From positions 29,453 through 93,452 of the forward strand of contig NZ_VFVL01000025.1 of assembly GCF_006442815.1 (NCBI RefSeq): DNA of 64,000 nt, read 5' to 3'. Below the pieces are notes generated by a model that was not told the origin of the DNA, searched no databases, and saw nothing but the letters and a program-made list of their open reading frames with translations. The position numbers and the translations under genes are program-made. The DNA is from Mesorhizobium sp. B2-4-3. GTDB taxonomy: Bacteria > Pseudomonadota > Alphaproteobacteria > Rhizobiales > Rhizobiaceae. How positions within the stretch are numbered: position 1 is the first letter of the stretch; every line of letters starts with the position of its first letter. Of the stretch, positions 51,318-59,732 are shown one piece after another.

Positions 51318-51911
51318 TCAAGGCTTCTTGCGCAAGCCCTCAAGCAGTTGCTTGAAGGCCGCGATCGCCTTCTTCGAAGTCGCTTCGGGGTCCTTCGAAT
51401 TGGCGATGCGCTGCGCGGCCTGGCTGCTGGCACCATTGATCAGCCGTGCCGCCGTCTCGGGATCGAGATCCGCAACCACGACACCCTCCCCCTGCAGCGC
51501 GGTCAGGTGATCGGTCATTGACGCCGTGCAGGCACTGGCATTCGGCCACTGCGCGGGATCGCCGAGCACCGCCGGGCCGTCGCGGAACATGATGCGCTGG
51601 ATTTCCGGCTCCAGCGCCATCTCGATATAGGTGGTGCATTCATCAACGAAATGCTGCCATCGGGTCGACGCTTTCGAAGCTACCTCGTTTACCCGCACGG
51701 CCATTTCGCCGTCGATCTCGGCGATCACCGCCTGCAGCAGCCCCTTCTTGTCGCCGAAATGATGGTAGAGCGCGCCGCGCGTCAGGCCGGCCGACGCGGT
51801 GAAATCGTCCATCGAGGCCTCGGCGTAGCCGACCGTGCCGAAGGCCTGGCGGGCGGCCGCGATCAGCTTGGCGCGCGTTTCGGCGATCATCTCCTTGCGC
51901 GGTCTGTGCAT
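51318..51911 (-). CDS. TetR-family repressor
   Basis: A 197-residue TetR regulator with helix-turn-helix 'GYAEASMDDFTASAGLTRGA' and 'LYHHFGDKKGLLQAVIAEID', and a helical ligand domain. The start is ATG 51911 ('MHRPRKEMIAETRAKL'); the longer frame begins inside the operator region. It is divergent from an MFS gene, and three identical-plan palindromes lie between the two, so it very likely represses both. Confidence 0.9.
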   Translation of the reverse strand: MHRPRKEMIAETRAKLIAAARQAFGTVGYAEASMDDFTASAGLTRGALYHHFGDKKGLLQAVIAEIDGEMAVRVNEVASKASTRWQHFVDECTTYIEMALEPEIQRIMFRDGPAVLGDPAQWPNASACTASMTDHLTALQGEGVVVADLDPETAARLINGASSQAAQRIANSKDPEATSKKAIAAFKQLLEGLRKKP

Positions 51912-51928
51912 GGCTCTGGCCCTACTCA

Positions 51929-51943
51929 CATACGCCTCGTATG
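51929..51943. promoter_or_regulatory. TetR operator O1
   Basis: CATACGCCTCGTATG, a palindrome of the form CATACG-N3-CGTATG, 18 bases upstream of the TetR start. Confidence 0.75.
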
Positions 51944-51951
51944 CCAATTGA

Positions 51952-51966
51952 CATACGCGGCGTATG
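51952..51966. promoter_or_regulatory. TetR operator O2
   Basis: CATACGCGGCGTATG, same CATACG-N3-CGTATG plan, 23 bases from O1 (start to start). Confidence 0.75.
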
Positions 51967-51980
51967 AACTATCTGACATT

Positions 51981-51995
51981 CATACGCTGCGTATG
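51981..51995. promoter_or_regulatory. TetR operator O3
   Basis: CATACGCTGCGTATG, same plan, 29 bases from O2 and 36 bases before the MFS start. Confidence 0.75.
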
Positions 51996-52031
51996 TAGTT
52001 TTAGTTTGCACCCATGTCGAGGAGCAGGATC

Positions 52032-53252
52032 ATGCGAAATCCCTATGCGGACATCTTTCGGGCTCCCGGCACGAAAGGCTTCGCCGCCGCCGCCTTCATC
52101 GCGCGGCTGCCGATCGCCATGGCGCCGATCGGCATCGTGGCGATGCTCTCGCAGACGCATGGCGAATACTGGCTGGCCGGGGCGATCTCCGCGACCTATG
52201 CCCTTGTGAATGCTGTTTTGTCACCGCAGATCTCGCGATGGGTGGATCAGCTTGGCCAAAGCGCGATTGCCCTGCCGACCACGCTTGTCTCGGTGCTTGC
52301 CTTCACGACATTGATCGCGGCGGCCAACCAGCACTGGCCGGCCTGGACCCTGTTCGGATCGGCGCTGCTCGCCGCCGCCATGCCCAGCATCCCGGCGCTG
52401 GTCAGGGCGCGCTGGACCGAGATTTTTCGCGACCGGCCGGAGCTAAACACCGCTTTCGCGTTCGAATCCGCCGCCGACGAATTGGTCTATGTCGCCGGCG
52501 CCTCGCTGTCGGTGGGCTTGAGCGCGGCGCTGTTTCCCGAAGCCGGCATGGTGGTCAGCACCTTGCTGCTCGCACTCGGCTCGGCGGCATTCCTGCTGCA
52601 GCGCTCGTCCGAGCCGCCGGTACGTTCCGCGGGACATGGCGCGGCCGGTTCGGCGATCCGTCTGCGGCCGGTGCAGATCATCACCTTCGCGCTGATCTTC
52701 GTCGGCGCCACCTTCGCCACCACGGAAGTCACCACCGTCGCCATCACCAAGGCGCTCGGCCAACCGCAAGCGGCGAGCCTCGTCATCGGCGTCTATGCGC
52801 TTGGATCCTTCGTGCTCGGCATCATCGTCGGCGCGCTCAGCCTGAAGGCGCCGCTGCAGCGGCAATTGGCGGTCGCGGTCACGGTGATCGCGCTCACCAC
52901 GCTGCCGCTGCTTTTCGCCGACACGGTGCCGACGCTGGCGCTGGCGGTCTTCGTCAGCGGCGTCGCGATCTCGCCGACCTTCATCACCGCGTTTGGCCTG
53001 ATCGAACGGCACGTGCCGGCGGCAATGCTCACCGAAGGCGTCACCTGGGTGACCACCGGCATCGGCATCGGCATGGCGCTGGGTTCCTTCGCCGCCGGCT
53101 GGATGGTCGACAATTTCGGCCCGCAGAACGGGTTCTGGGTGTCGGTGGCGGCCGGGGCGATCGCGCTGGCCACCGTGCTTGCAGGGCAGTGCCGGCTGGC
53201 GACGGGCGATTGCGATGCGGACAGGAGCGAGGCGGTGGTTCCGGCGGAGTGA
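52032..53252 (+). CDS. MFS transporter, TetR-controlled (efflux type)
   Basis: A 406-residue major facilitator with about 12 membrane segments ('GAISATYALVNAVLSPQISR', 'GVYALGSFVLGIIVGALSL', 'GIGIGMALGSFAAGWMVDNF'). ATG 52032 has GAGGAG 13 bases upstream and is preferred over ATG 52014. A divergent TetR gene and three operators between them suggest an inducible exporter; the ligand is unknown. Confidence 0.87.
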   Translation: MRNPYADIFRAPGTKGFAAAAFIARLPIAMAPIGIVAMLSQTHGEYWLAGAISATYALVNAVLSPQISRWVDQLGQSAIALPTTLVSVLAFTTLIAAANQHWPAWTLFGSALLAAAMPSIPALVRARWTEIFRDRPELNTAFAFESAADELVYVAGASLSVGLSAALFPEAGMVVSTLLLALGSAAFLLQRSSEPPVRSAGHGAAGSAIRLRPVQIITFALIFVGATFATTEVTTVAITKALGQPQAASLVIGVYALGSFVLGIIVGALSLKAPLQRQLAVAVTVIALTTLPLLFADTVPTLALAVFVSGVAISPTFITAFGLIERHVPAAMLTEGVTWVTTGIGIGMALGSFAAGWMVDNFGPQNGFWVSVAAGAIALATVLAGQCRLATGDCDADRSEAVVPAE

Positions 53253-53315
53253 CGGTTATTCGGCCGTCCGATCATCGTCGCGGACGTTGGCAGTTAGCCG
53301 AGGCCTCCGCGACGT

Positions 53316-53491
53316 CGTCATCCACGGGCGGAGCGACGCGCAGCGAAGCGCAGACCGAGGATCCATTCCGTGGCCTTGATCGTAGGGTGCAGCAGAGTAG
53401 AATTCTGCGCCGTCGCAACGCGTCGAGGTCACGGAATGGATCCTCGGGTCTGCGCGCGTCGCTTCGCTCCTTGCTCCGCCCGTGGATGACG
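53316..53491. repeat. Long palindromic repeat, copy 1
   Basis: About 176 bases whose left arm (CGTCATCCACGGGCGGAGC...) is matched by the inverted right arm (...GCTCCGCCCGTGGATGACG). Inner parts also pair ('GGATCCATTCCGTG' with 'CACGGAATGGATCC'). Related copies lie at 56412-56602 and 63811-63988. The rest of 53253-53595 shows no gene. Confidence 0.85.
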
Positions 53492-53595
53492 AAGTCGTGG
53501 AAGCCCCGCCAATCGCCTCCGTCGCAGAGGTTTCGGTCAGCCAGCAAGGCCGGCGGACTGCTGTGGGACCTCCGGTGCGTCAGTCCTTCGACAGA

Positions 53596-54696
53596 CTACA
53601 GAATTTCCGTCTTCGCAATATGGATGCCAAAGCCTTCGAGACCGACATAGTGGCGCTCGCGCGAGGCGATCAGGTTGATCGAGGAGATGCCCAGGTCCTT
53701 GAGGATCTGGGCGCCAAGGCCGATCTCTCGCCATTCGTTCTCGCGGCGGCGCGCTTCTTCATGGTCCTCGCGCTCGCCGCTCGCGGGCCGCTTGCGCTCC
53801 TGATGGGCGACGCCGACCGAGCCTTCGCGCAGATAGACGATGACGCCGCGCCTGCGCTCGCCCATCGCCTTCATGATGCCGTCGAGGCGATGACTGGTGC
53901 CGAAGACGTCGGTGACGACATCTTCCGAATGCAGGCGCACCGGCACCTCTTCGCCGTCGCGGATATCGCCGAAGACGATCGCGACATGGTGCATGGAATC
54001 CCATGGCAACGTGTAGGTGAAGACCTGCGCCTTGCCGCCGGGCGTCTCGATGTCGGAGCAGGCGACGCGCTCGACCAGCGTTTCCTTGCGCTGGCGATAG
54101 GCGATGAGGTCGGCGACCGAGATCTGCTTCAGCCCATGTTCCTCGGCGAAAGCCTGCACTTGCGGGCCGCGCTTGACGGTGCCGTCGTCGTTCACCAGCT
54201 CGGAGATGACGCCGACCGGCGGCAGGCCGGCGAGCTTGCAGAGATCGACCGCGGCCTCCGTATGGCCGGAGCGCATCAAGACGCCGCCTTCGCGCGCGAT
54301 CAGCGGGAAGATGTGGCCGGGGCGAACGAAATCCGAGGCGCCGACATTGCCGTTGGCGAGGTTGCGCACGGTCAGCGTGCGGTCGTCGGCGGAAATGCCT
54401 GTCGTGGTGCCGTGCTTGAAATCGACGCTGACGGTGAAGGCGGTGGTGTGGGCGGAATCATTGTCCGCCACCATCGGCGCGAGGTTCAGCCGCCTGGCAT
54501 CGTCGCGCAGCATCGGCGTGCAGACGATGCCAGAGGTGTTGCGGACGATGAAAGCCATCTTCTCCGGCGTGCAGTGGACGGCGGCGACGATCAGGTCGCC
54601 CTCGTTCTCGCGCCCGTCATCGTCCATGACGACGACGATCTCGCCGCGCTCGAAGGCGCGGATCGCTTCGACGATCTTCTTCTGGTCGTATGGCAT
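53596..54696 (-). CDS. ribB: 3,4-dihydroxy-2-butanone 4-phosphate synthase with degenerate GTP cyclohydrolase II domain
   Basis: A 366-residue protein. The RibB domain occupies residues 1-205 ('VVVMDDDGRENEGDLIVAAV', 'RNTSGIVCTPMLRDDARRL', 'RSGHTEAAVDLCKLAGLPPV'). The second half is GTP cyclohydrolase II-like but lacks the zinc cysteines: the usual C-x-x-GD-x(8-9)-C-x-C region reads 'VRLHSEDVVTDVFGTSHRLD'. So it is probably only a butanone phosphate synthase with a dead second domain, as in several proteobacteria. It supplies riboflavin synthesis and starts at ATG 54696. Confidence 0.9.
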   Translation of the reverse strand: MPYDQKKIVEAIRAFERGEIVVVMDDDGRENEGDLIVAAVHCTPEKMAFIVRNTSGIVCTPMLRDDARRLNLAPMVADNDSAHTTAFTVSVDFKHGTTTGISADDRTLTVRNLANGNVGASDFVRPGHIFPLIAREGGVLMRSGHTEAAVDLCKLAGLPPVGVISELVNDDGTVKRGPQVQAFAEEHGLKQISVADLIAYRQRKETLVERVACSDIETPGGKAQVFTYTLPWDSMHHVAIVFGDIRDGEEVPVRLHSEDVVTDVFGTSHRLDGIMKAMGERRRGVIVYLREGSVGVAHQERKRPASGEREDHEEARRRENEWREIGLGAQILKDLGISSINLIASRERHYVGLEGFGIHIAKTEIL

Positions 54697-54715
54697 GGGG
54701 CGCTCGCAAGCTCGC

Positions 54716-54819
54716 TAGGGGAGTAGGGGAATAAGGGAGTATGGGAGTAGGGAAAAGGAAAAAATTTGCTCGACCGAGCGAATGGCGAAACCTACTCCCC
54801 TACTCCCCTACTCCCCTAC
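54716..54819. repeat. Inverted pair of 8-bp tandem repeats
   Basis: The left arm (54716-54755) has five degenerate 8-base units (TAGGGGAG, TAGGGGAA, TAAGGGAG, TATGGGAG, TAGGGAAA). The right arm (54792-54819) has 3.5 exact units of the complement type (CTACTCCC). The arms can pair into a long purine/pyrimidine hairpin. The aroC stop codon lies within the right arm, and ribB starts 20 bases beyond the left arm. Confidence 0.8.
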
Positions 54820-55909
54820 CTGTCTGTCCTCTGTGCCGCAGATAATGATCGGCGACCGCGCAGGCAACCATGGCCTCGCCGATCGGCACGGCGCGGATGC
54901 CGACGCACGGGTCATGGCGGCCCTTGGTCATCACCTCGACATCCTTGCCGTCCTTGTCGATCGACTGGCGCGGGGTCAGGATCGACGAGGTCGGCTTGAC
55001 GGCGAAGCGAGCGACGATCGCCTGTCCGGTCGAGATGCCGCCCAGGATGCCGCCGGCATTGTTGGATAAAAACACCGGCTTGCCGTCATTGCCCATGCGC
55101 ATCTCGTCGGCGTTCTGTTCGCCGGTGATGCGGGCCGCCTCGAAGCCGTTGCCGATCTCGACGCCCTTGACGGCGTTGATCGACATCAGGCCGGACGCGA
55201 TGTCCTGGTCGAGCTTGGCGTAGATCGGCGCGCCGAGGCCCGGCGCGACGCCGTCGGCGACGATCTCGATCACCGCGCCGACCGAGGAGCCGGCCTTGCG
55301 GATGCCGTCGAGATACCGGGTAAAGACGGGCACAGAGGCAGGGTCGGGCGTGAAGAAGGGGTTTTCGGGATCACCAATGAAATTCCAGTTCCAGTTGGCG
55401 CGATCGATCGATTTCTCACCCATCGAGACGAGCGCGCCGCGCACCGTCATGCCGGGCACTATCCTGCGCGCCAAGGCGCCCGCCGCCACTCTGGCAGCCG
55501 TCTCGCGGGCCGAGGAGCGGCCGCCGCCGCGGTGGTCGCGCAGCCCGTATTTGACGTCGTAGGTATAGTCGGCATGGCCCGGCCGGTACTGGCGGGCGAT
55601 CTCGCCGTAGTCCTTGGAGCGCTGGTCGACATTCTCGATCAGCATCGACACCGGCGTGCCGGTGGTGATCATCGTCTCGCCGTCCTCGTCGAGGATGAAG
55701 CCGGACAGGATCTTCACCTCGTCCGGCTCGCGGCGCTGGGTGACGAAACGCGACTGCCCAGGACGGCGTCGGTCGAGCTCGGCCTGGATGTCCTCGCGCT
55801 TGAAGCGGATGCCGGGCGGGCAGCCATCGACAACGCAGCCCAACGCGGCGCCGTGGCTCTCACCCCAGGTGGTGACGCGGAAGAGATGGCCGAATGTGTT
55901 GTGAGACAT
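54800..55909 (-). CDS. aroC: Chorismate synthase
   Basis: A 369-residue enzyme that makes chorismate from 5-enolpyruvylshikimate-3-phosphate with reduced FMN. Signatures: 'GESHGAALGCVVDGCPPGIR' near the N-terminus, 'RPGHADYTYDVKYGLRDHRG', 'GGRSSARETAARVAAGALAR' and 'DPCVGIRAVPIGEAM'. The start 'MSHNTFGHLFRVTTWGESHG' is the family standard. The last codons ('RGVGE') are encoded by the tandem repeat, so the C-terminus may vary between strains. Confidence 0.95.
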   Translation of the reverse strand: MSHNTFGHLFRVTTWGESHGAALGCVVDGCPPGIRFKREDIQAELDRRRPGQSRFVTQRREPDEVKILSGFILDEDGETMITTGTPVSMLIENVDQRSKDYGEIARQYRPGHADYTYDVKYGLRDHRGGGRSSARETAARVAAGALARRIVPGMTVRGALVSMGEKSIDRANWNWNFIGDPENPFFTPDPASVPVFTRYLDGIRKAGSSVGAVIEIVADGVAPGLGAPIYAKLDQDIASGLMSINAVKGVEIGNGFEAARITGEQNADEMRMGNDGKPVFLSNNAGGILGGISTGQAIVARFAVKPTSSILTPRQSIDKDGKDVEVMTKGRHDPCVGIRAVPIGEAMVACAVADHYLRHRGQTGRGVGE

Positions 55910-56115
55910 GAGAATACGCCCTGCCCCGGTGACGGAACCCGGTTAAGGCTGCCTTCTATTGGCGTTTTCCACAGTGGTCAAACGGTGATCGGATGCATCA
56001 AACTGTGATGTGGCGGATTTAGTTTTGACACATTCGGTTGGTTTCTGCTCTCTTCCCATCCGCCGTTGAGGACCCGCCGCTGACAAGCCGGCGCAATGAC
56101 CTAAAGAGGACGACG

Positions 56116-56379
56116 ATGCGTACCCTGATTGGCGCGGCCTGCGCCATGTTGCTGATTTCCACCGCCGCCGCGTTCGCCGGCCAGACCGAAGGCCTGATCA
56201 AGAAGGTCGACAAGGACACGCTGACGCTGACGCTCGATGACGGCAAGGCCTACAAGCTCAACGCCGAGACCGATATTGACTCGCTGAAGCCCGGCATGGA
56301 CATCGTCATCGCCTATGACGTGACCAATGGCGAGAATCTCGTGACGGATATGCAATTGCCCGACAGCGACCAGAATTAG
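56116..56379 (+). CDS. DUF1344 small secreted protein
   Basis: An 87-residue protein with a signal peptide ('MRTLIGAACAMLLISTAAAF') and the DUF1344 body 'QTEGLIKKVDKDTLTLTLDD', 'GKAYKLNAETDIDSLKPGMD'. Start ATG 56116 follows AAGAGGACGACG. The function is unknown; several copies per genome are common in Rhizobiales. Confidence 0.85.
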   Translation: MRTLIGAACAMLLISTAAAFAGQTEGLIKKVDKDTLTLTLDDGKAYKLNAETDIDSLKPGMDIVIAYDVTNGENLVTDMQLPDSDQN

Positions 56380-56411
56380 CTTTCGAGTTGGAGGCTGAAG
56401 CGCCCGTGTTT

Positions 56412-56602
56412 CGTCATTCTAGGGCGAAGCAAGTAGCGTAGCGACGCGCGCAGACCCTAGAATCCATTCCGTTACGTCGACGCTTTGCAGCGGTGCAGAA
56501 CGAGTTCTCTTCTGCACCGTTTTTACCATTTGACCTAGGTCGCGGCATGGATTCCAGGGTCTCCGCGACGGAGCTTCGCTCCTGCTTCGCCCTAGAATGA
56601 CG
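56412..56602. repeat. Long palindromic repeat, copy 2
   Basis: About 190 bases with outer arms CGTCATTCTAGGGCGAAGC / GCTTCGCCCTAGAATGACG and an inner 'CTAGAATCCATTCCG' versus 'CATGGATTCCAGGG' region. The middle is diverged from copies 1 and 3, with a separate GGTGCAGAA/TTCTGCACC hairpin. Confidence 0.8.
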
Positions 56603-56619
56603 AAGCAGAGGCGTCTTCC

Positions 56620-57207
56620 TCACAACCACTCCAAACTGCGGCCTTCCAGTCGCAGCAGGCGGTCCTGCGGGACCTCGAGGCTGGCGGCCTCCTGTTTGGA
56701 AATGCCGGTGACGAAGCGGAAGAAGCAGCGCATGACGCCGCCATGGGTGACGCAGACGGTCGGCTGGCGCAGCGCGTCGAACCACGGTTTGATCCGCTCG
56801 AGCAGCATCTCGTAGCTTTCCGCGCCCTCGCCGGGCGGCTGGAAATCCCACTTGGAAGCGCGTCTGCCGTCGGTTGAACCGGGGGCGCGTTCCTCCAGTT
56901 CGGCGAAGGTGAAGCCCTGCCAGTCGCCGAAGCTTATCTCGACCAGGCGCGCATCGGTGCGGTAGGCGGCGGGATCGAGCCCCATCGCTTCGCGGATCAG
57001 CTCCATCGTCTCGCGCGTGCGCCGCATCGGGCTGGCGACAAAATCGAAATCCGCAGGATTTCTGATTAGCTGCGCCAACCGTCGGCCATTTTGCGTGGCC
57101 TGCACGCGGCCAAAGTCGTTGATGTCGGTGTCGGCCTGGCCCTGCAGGCGGTGCTCGGCATTCCACTCGGTCTGGCCGTGGCGCGCGATGTAGACGAGCG
57201 GGTACAT
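56620..57207 (-). CDS. Histidine phosphatase-family protein (phosphoglycerate mutase-like)
   Basis: A 195-residue enzyme with the phosphohistidine motif 'YIARHGQTEWNAEHRLQGQA' and second His in 'VCVTHGGVMRCFFR'. 'SPMRRTRETMELI' is typical of the cofactor-independent acid phosphatase/GpmB group. The substrate is unknown. It lies 52 bases after fabI on the same strand, which is usual in Mesorhizobium-like genomes. Confidence 0.9.
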   Translation of the reverse strand: MYPLVYIARHGQTEWNAEHRLQGQADTDINDFGRVQATQNGRRLAQLIRNPADFDFVASPMRRTRETMELIREAMGLDPAAYRTDARLVEISFGDWQGFTFAELEERAPGSTDGRRASKWDFQPPGEGAESYEMLLERIKPWFDALRQPTVCVTHGGVMRCFFRFVTGISKQEAASLEVPQDRLLRLEGRSLEWL

Positions 57208-57259
57208 CAGGTCTTCCGTAGGTCGGGCCAGGGCCTGGACGGATGATAAGCGGAGGCGA

Positions 57260-58078
57260 TTATTCCTTGACGGTCGAGATATCCGGCGCGTCGACAGCCT
57301 TCATGCCGACGACATGGTAGCCGGAATCGACATGATGCACCTCGCCGGTCACGCCGCGCGACAGATCCGACAGGAAGTAGACGCCGGAATCGCCGACCTC
57401 CTCCTGGGTGACCGTCTGCTTGAGCGGCGAATTGTACTCGTTCCACTTCAGGATATAGCGGAAGTCGCCGATGCCGGAGGCGGCGAGCGTCTTGATCGGA
57501 CCGGCGGAGATGGCGTTGACGCGGATCTTCTTGGCGCCGAGGTCGACGGCGAGATAGCGCACGCTGGCTTCGAGCGCCGCCTTGGCGACGCCCATGACGT
57601 TGTAATGCGGCATCACCTTCTCGGCGCCGTAATAGGTCAGCGTCAAAAGCGAGCCGCCATCGGTCATCAGCGGCTCGGCGCGCTTGGCGATGGTGGTGAA
57701 GGAATAGACCGAGATGTCCATGGTGCGCAGGAAATTGTCGCGCGTCGTCTCGACATAGCGGCCGGTCAGCTCGTCCTTGTCGGAGAAGGCGATGGCATGG
57801 ACGAGGAAGTCGAGCTTGCCCCAGTGCTTGGCGATGTCGGCGAAGACGGCGTCGAGGCTTTCCGGGTCGGTCACGTCGCAATGGCCCGCGACATGCGCGT
57901 TGAGTTCGGCCGCCAACGGCTCGACGCGCTTCTTGAACGCCTCGCCCTGATAGGTCAGGGCGATTTCCGCGCCGTGATCGACGCAAGCCTTGGCGATGCC
58001 GTAAGCGATCGACCGATTGTTGGCGACGCCCAGGATCAGGCCCCGCTTACCGGCCATCAGGCCCTGTCCACCTGCCAT
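57260..58078 (-). CDS. fabI: Enoyl-[acyl-carrier-protein] reductase (NADH)
   Basis: A 272-residue short-chain reductase of the FabI type. It begins 'MAGGQGLMAGKRGLILGVAN', with 'NNRSIAYGIAKACVDHGAEI' (NADH site) and catalytic Tyr/Lys in 'YYGAEKVMPHYNVMGVAKAA'. It reduces trans-2-enoyl-ACP in fatty acid elongation. ATG 58078 is taken, with GGAGAG upstream; a TTG two codons earlier is the alternative. Confidence 0.93.
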   Translation of the reverse strand: MAGGQGLMAGKRGLILGVANNRSIAYGIAKACVDHGAEIALTYQGEAFKKRVEPLAAELNAHVAGHCDVTDPESLDAVFADIAKHWGKLDFLVHAIAFSDKDELTGRYVETTRDNFLRTMDISVYSFTTIAKRAEPLMTDGGSLLTLTYYGAEKVMPHYNVMGVAKAALEASVRYLAVDLGAKKIRVNAISAGPIKTLAASGIGDFRYILKWNEYNSPLKQTVTQEEVGDSGVYFLSDLSRGVTGEVHHVDSGYHVVGMKAVDAPDISTVKE

Positions 58079-58185
58079 CTGCAAGCTCTCCGCAAGAATA
58101 TCTGCTTTGTGGAGAGCCTATCGCACAGGCACAAAGCCCCTTCAAGCGCCCAAAAGACACTGTAACAGGAACAAAATTCCGCCGA

Positions 58186-59112
58186 TCAGCCTTTTTGGCG
58201 GCGCATAAGGGCCCCAAGCTCGGCATCGCCGCCTTCCGGCAGCATCAGCCGCACATGGGCATAGAGATCGCCATGGCCGCCCGCCTTTTCCGGCAGGCCC
58301 CTGCCCTTCAGGCGCAGCACCTTGTCCGAGCTCGACCATGCCGGAACGTTGACCGCGAGCTTGCCGGTCGGCGTCTCGACCGCCACCTTGGCGCCGAGCA
58401 CGGCGTCGGCCAGATCGACGGGCAGATCGACATGCAGGTCGCGTCCCTCGATGCGGTAGCGGGCGTGGCGGCGGATGTGGATCTTGACCAGCGCATCGCC
58501 CGGCTGGCCCGGGCCTTGCTCGCCCTGGCCCTTGAGACGGATCGTCTGGCCGTCCTCGACATAGGCCGGCAGCTTGACCGCCACCTTGCGGCCGTCGGGG
58601 AACATCGCCGTCACCTTATCGGCGGTGGCTGCCTCCTCGACGCTGATGTCCATGGTGACGTTGAGGTCGGCCGCCTGCACCGGCTGGCGGCGGTCGCCCC
58701 GGCCAGCACCGCGGGCGCCGGAAAAGGCATCGCCGAAGATCTGGCTGAAGATGTCGCTGTTGCCGTCGAACGGATCGCCGCCCGGACGCCCGCTGCGAAA
58801 CTCGAAATGCGCGCCGCCCGGACCCTGCTGACGGCGAAAGCCCGCGAACGGGTCACCGCCGGCCGCGCCTTCAAAGCCCTGGAATTTCGGCTTGCCCTCG
58901 GCGTCGATCTCGCCGCGATCGTAGGCGCCGCGCGCCTTTTCGTCGCCGACGACTTCGTAGGCCTGGTTGACGGCGGCAAAACGGTCCTTCGCCTTCGGAT
59001 CATCCGGATTCTGGTCCGGATGATGCTTCTTGGCGAGCTTGCGATAAGCCGATTTTATGTCCTTGGCCGATGCGTTCTTGGCAACGCCCAGCACCTCATA
59101 GGGGTCGCGCAT
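58186..59112 (-). CDS. DnaJ-class chaperone (CbpA-like)
   Basis: A 308-residue Hsp40. The J domain is at residues 1-65 ('MRDPYEVLGVAKNASAKDIK', 'YRKLAKKHHPDQNPDD' with the HPD motif). A Gly/Phe-rich linker follows, then the two beta-barrel C-terminal domains ('VKLPAYVEDGQTIRLKGQGE', 'VNVPAWSSSDKVLRLKGRGL'). No zinc-finger Cys repeats are present, so it is class II. It lies directly upstream of fabI on the same strand. Confidence 0.92.
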   Translation of the reverse strand: MRDPYEVLGVAKNASAKDIKSAYRKLAKKHHPDQNPDDPKAKDRFAAVNQAYEVVGDEKARGAYDRGEIDAEGKPKFQGFEGAAGGDPFAGFRRQQGPGGAHFEFRSGRPGGDPFDGNSDIFSQIFGDAFSGARGAGRGDRRQPVQAADLNVTMDISVEEAATADKVTAMFPDGRKVAVKLPAYVEDGQTIRLKGQGEQGPGQPGDALVKIHIRRHARYRIEGRDLHVDLPVDLADAVLGAKVAVETPTGKLAVNVPAWSSSDKVLRLKGRGLPEKAGGHGDLYAHVRLMLPEGGDAELGALMRRQKG

Positions 59113-59227
59113 GCTTCCTGCCTGCAAGAGAGAATGGATTTATCGTCGCCTCCTATATGCGCTCGCATAGGAAGAAATTCCAGTGCCGCAAGGGGAATTG
59201 GCGCCCGAAAATCAGAGCGCCCAAGAA

Positions 59228-59692
59228 TCAGAGCGCGTTGAATTCCTGCATGCGCCAGCCGCCGGCGCCGGCTAGGCACAGCTCGCCCTTGTAGAGGGCA
59301 ACGCCGTCGAAGCTCTCGCGCGTGGCGCTGAAACGGCGACAGGTCAGGCCGCCATCCTTCAGTTCCACCAGTTCGGTAATGGCGCCGCGCGAGCCGGTGC
59401 CGGCATTGGCCCATGGCACCGCCTGGCCGCCAAGCTCCTTGATGTCGGCGGAGGAAACGGCGTTGCCGATGGTGGTCTGGTCGGAGTCCTTGTCGGCCGC
59501 AGCCGGCGCGGCAGGCGAGTACGGCGTGCTGGAGGTGACGATCGAGCGGTCGACATCGGCCTTTTCCAGGCTGAAGCCGCCGGCGCCGCAGGCGGCAAGA
59601 GGAAGCGCCAACGTCAACAGCGCAGCCTTGGCACTGGCCGAAGCGATAACGCTCCATTGCCCGCTGTCAAAAGCTTGCGCGATACGCGACAA
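59228..59692 (-). CDS. RT0821/Lpp0805-family surface lipoprotein
   Basis: A 154-residue exported protein. The N-terminus ends in a lipobox-like 'TLALPLAACGAGG', giving a lipidated Cys. The C-terminal part ('GLTCRRFSATRESFDGVALY', 'KGELCLAGAGGWRMQEF') matches the rickettsial/rhizobial surface-antigen family. The start is read as TTG 59692, which has GGAGGAG 10 bases in front; no ATG fits. It is divergent from pdxH, with 40 bases between the starts. Confidence 0.75.
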   Translation of the reverse strand: MSRIAQAFDSGQWSVIASASAKAALLTLALPLAACGAGGFSLEKADVDRSIVTSSTPYSPAAPAAADKDSDQTTIGNAVSSADIKELGGQAVPWANAGTGSRGAITELVELKDGGLTCRRFSATRESFDGVALYKGELCLAGAGGWRMQEFNAL

Positions 59693-59732
59693 TCGGCGAA
59701 CTCCTCCCGCAATATTAAAAATTTGGAAAACT

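Noticed and set aside
54792..54819. The tandem CTACTCCC units as a CRISPR-like array
   Set aside because: The units are 8 bases and directly adjacent, with no spacers and no cas genes; this is a minisatellite.
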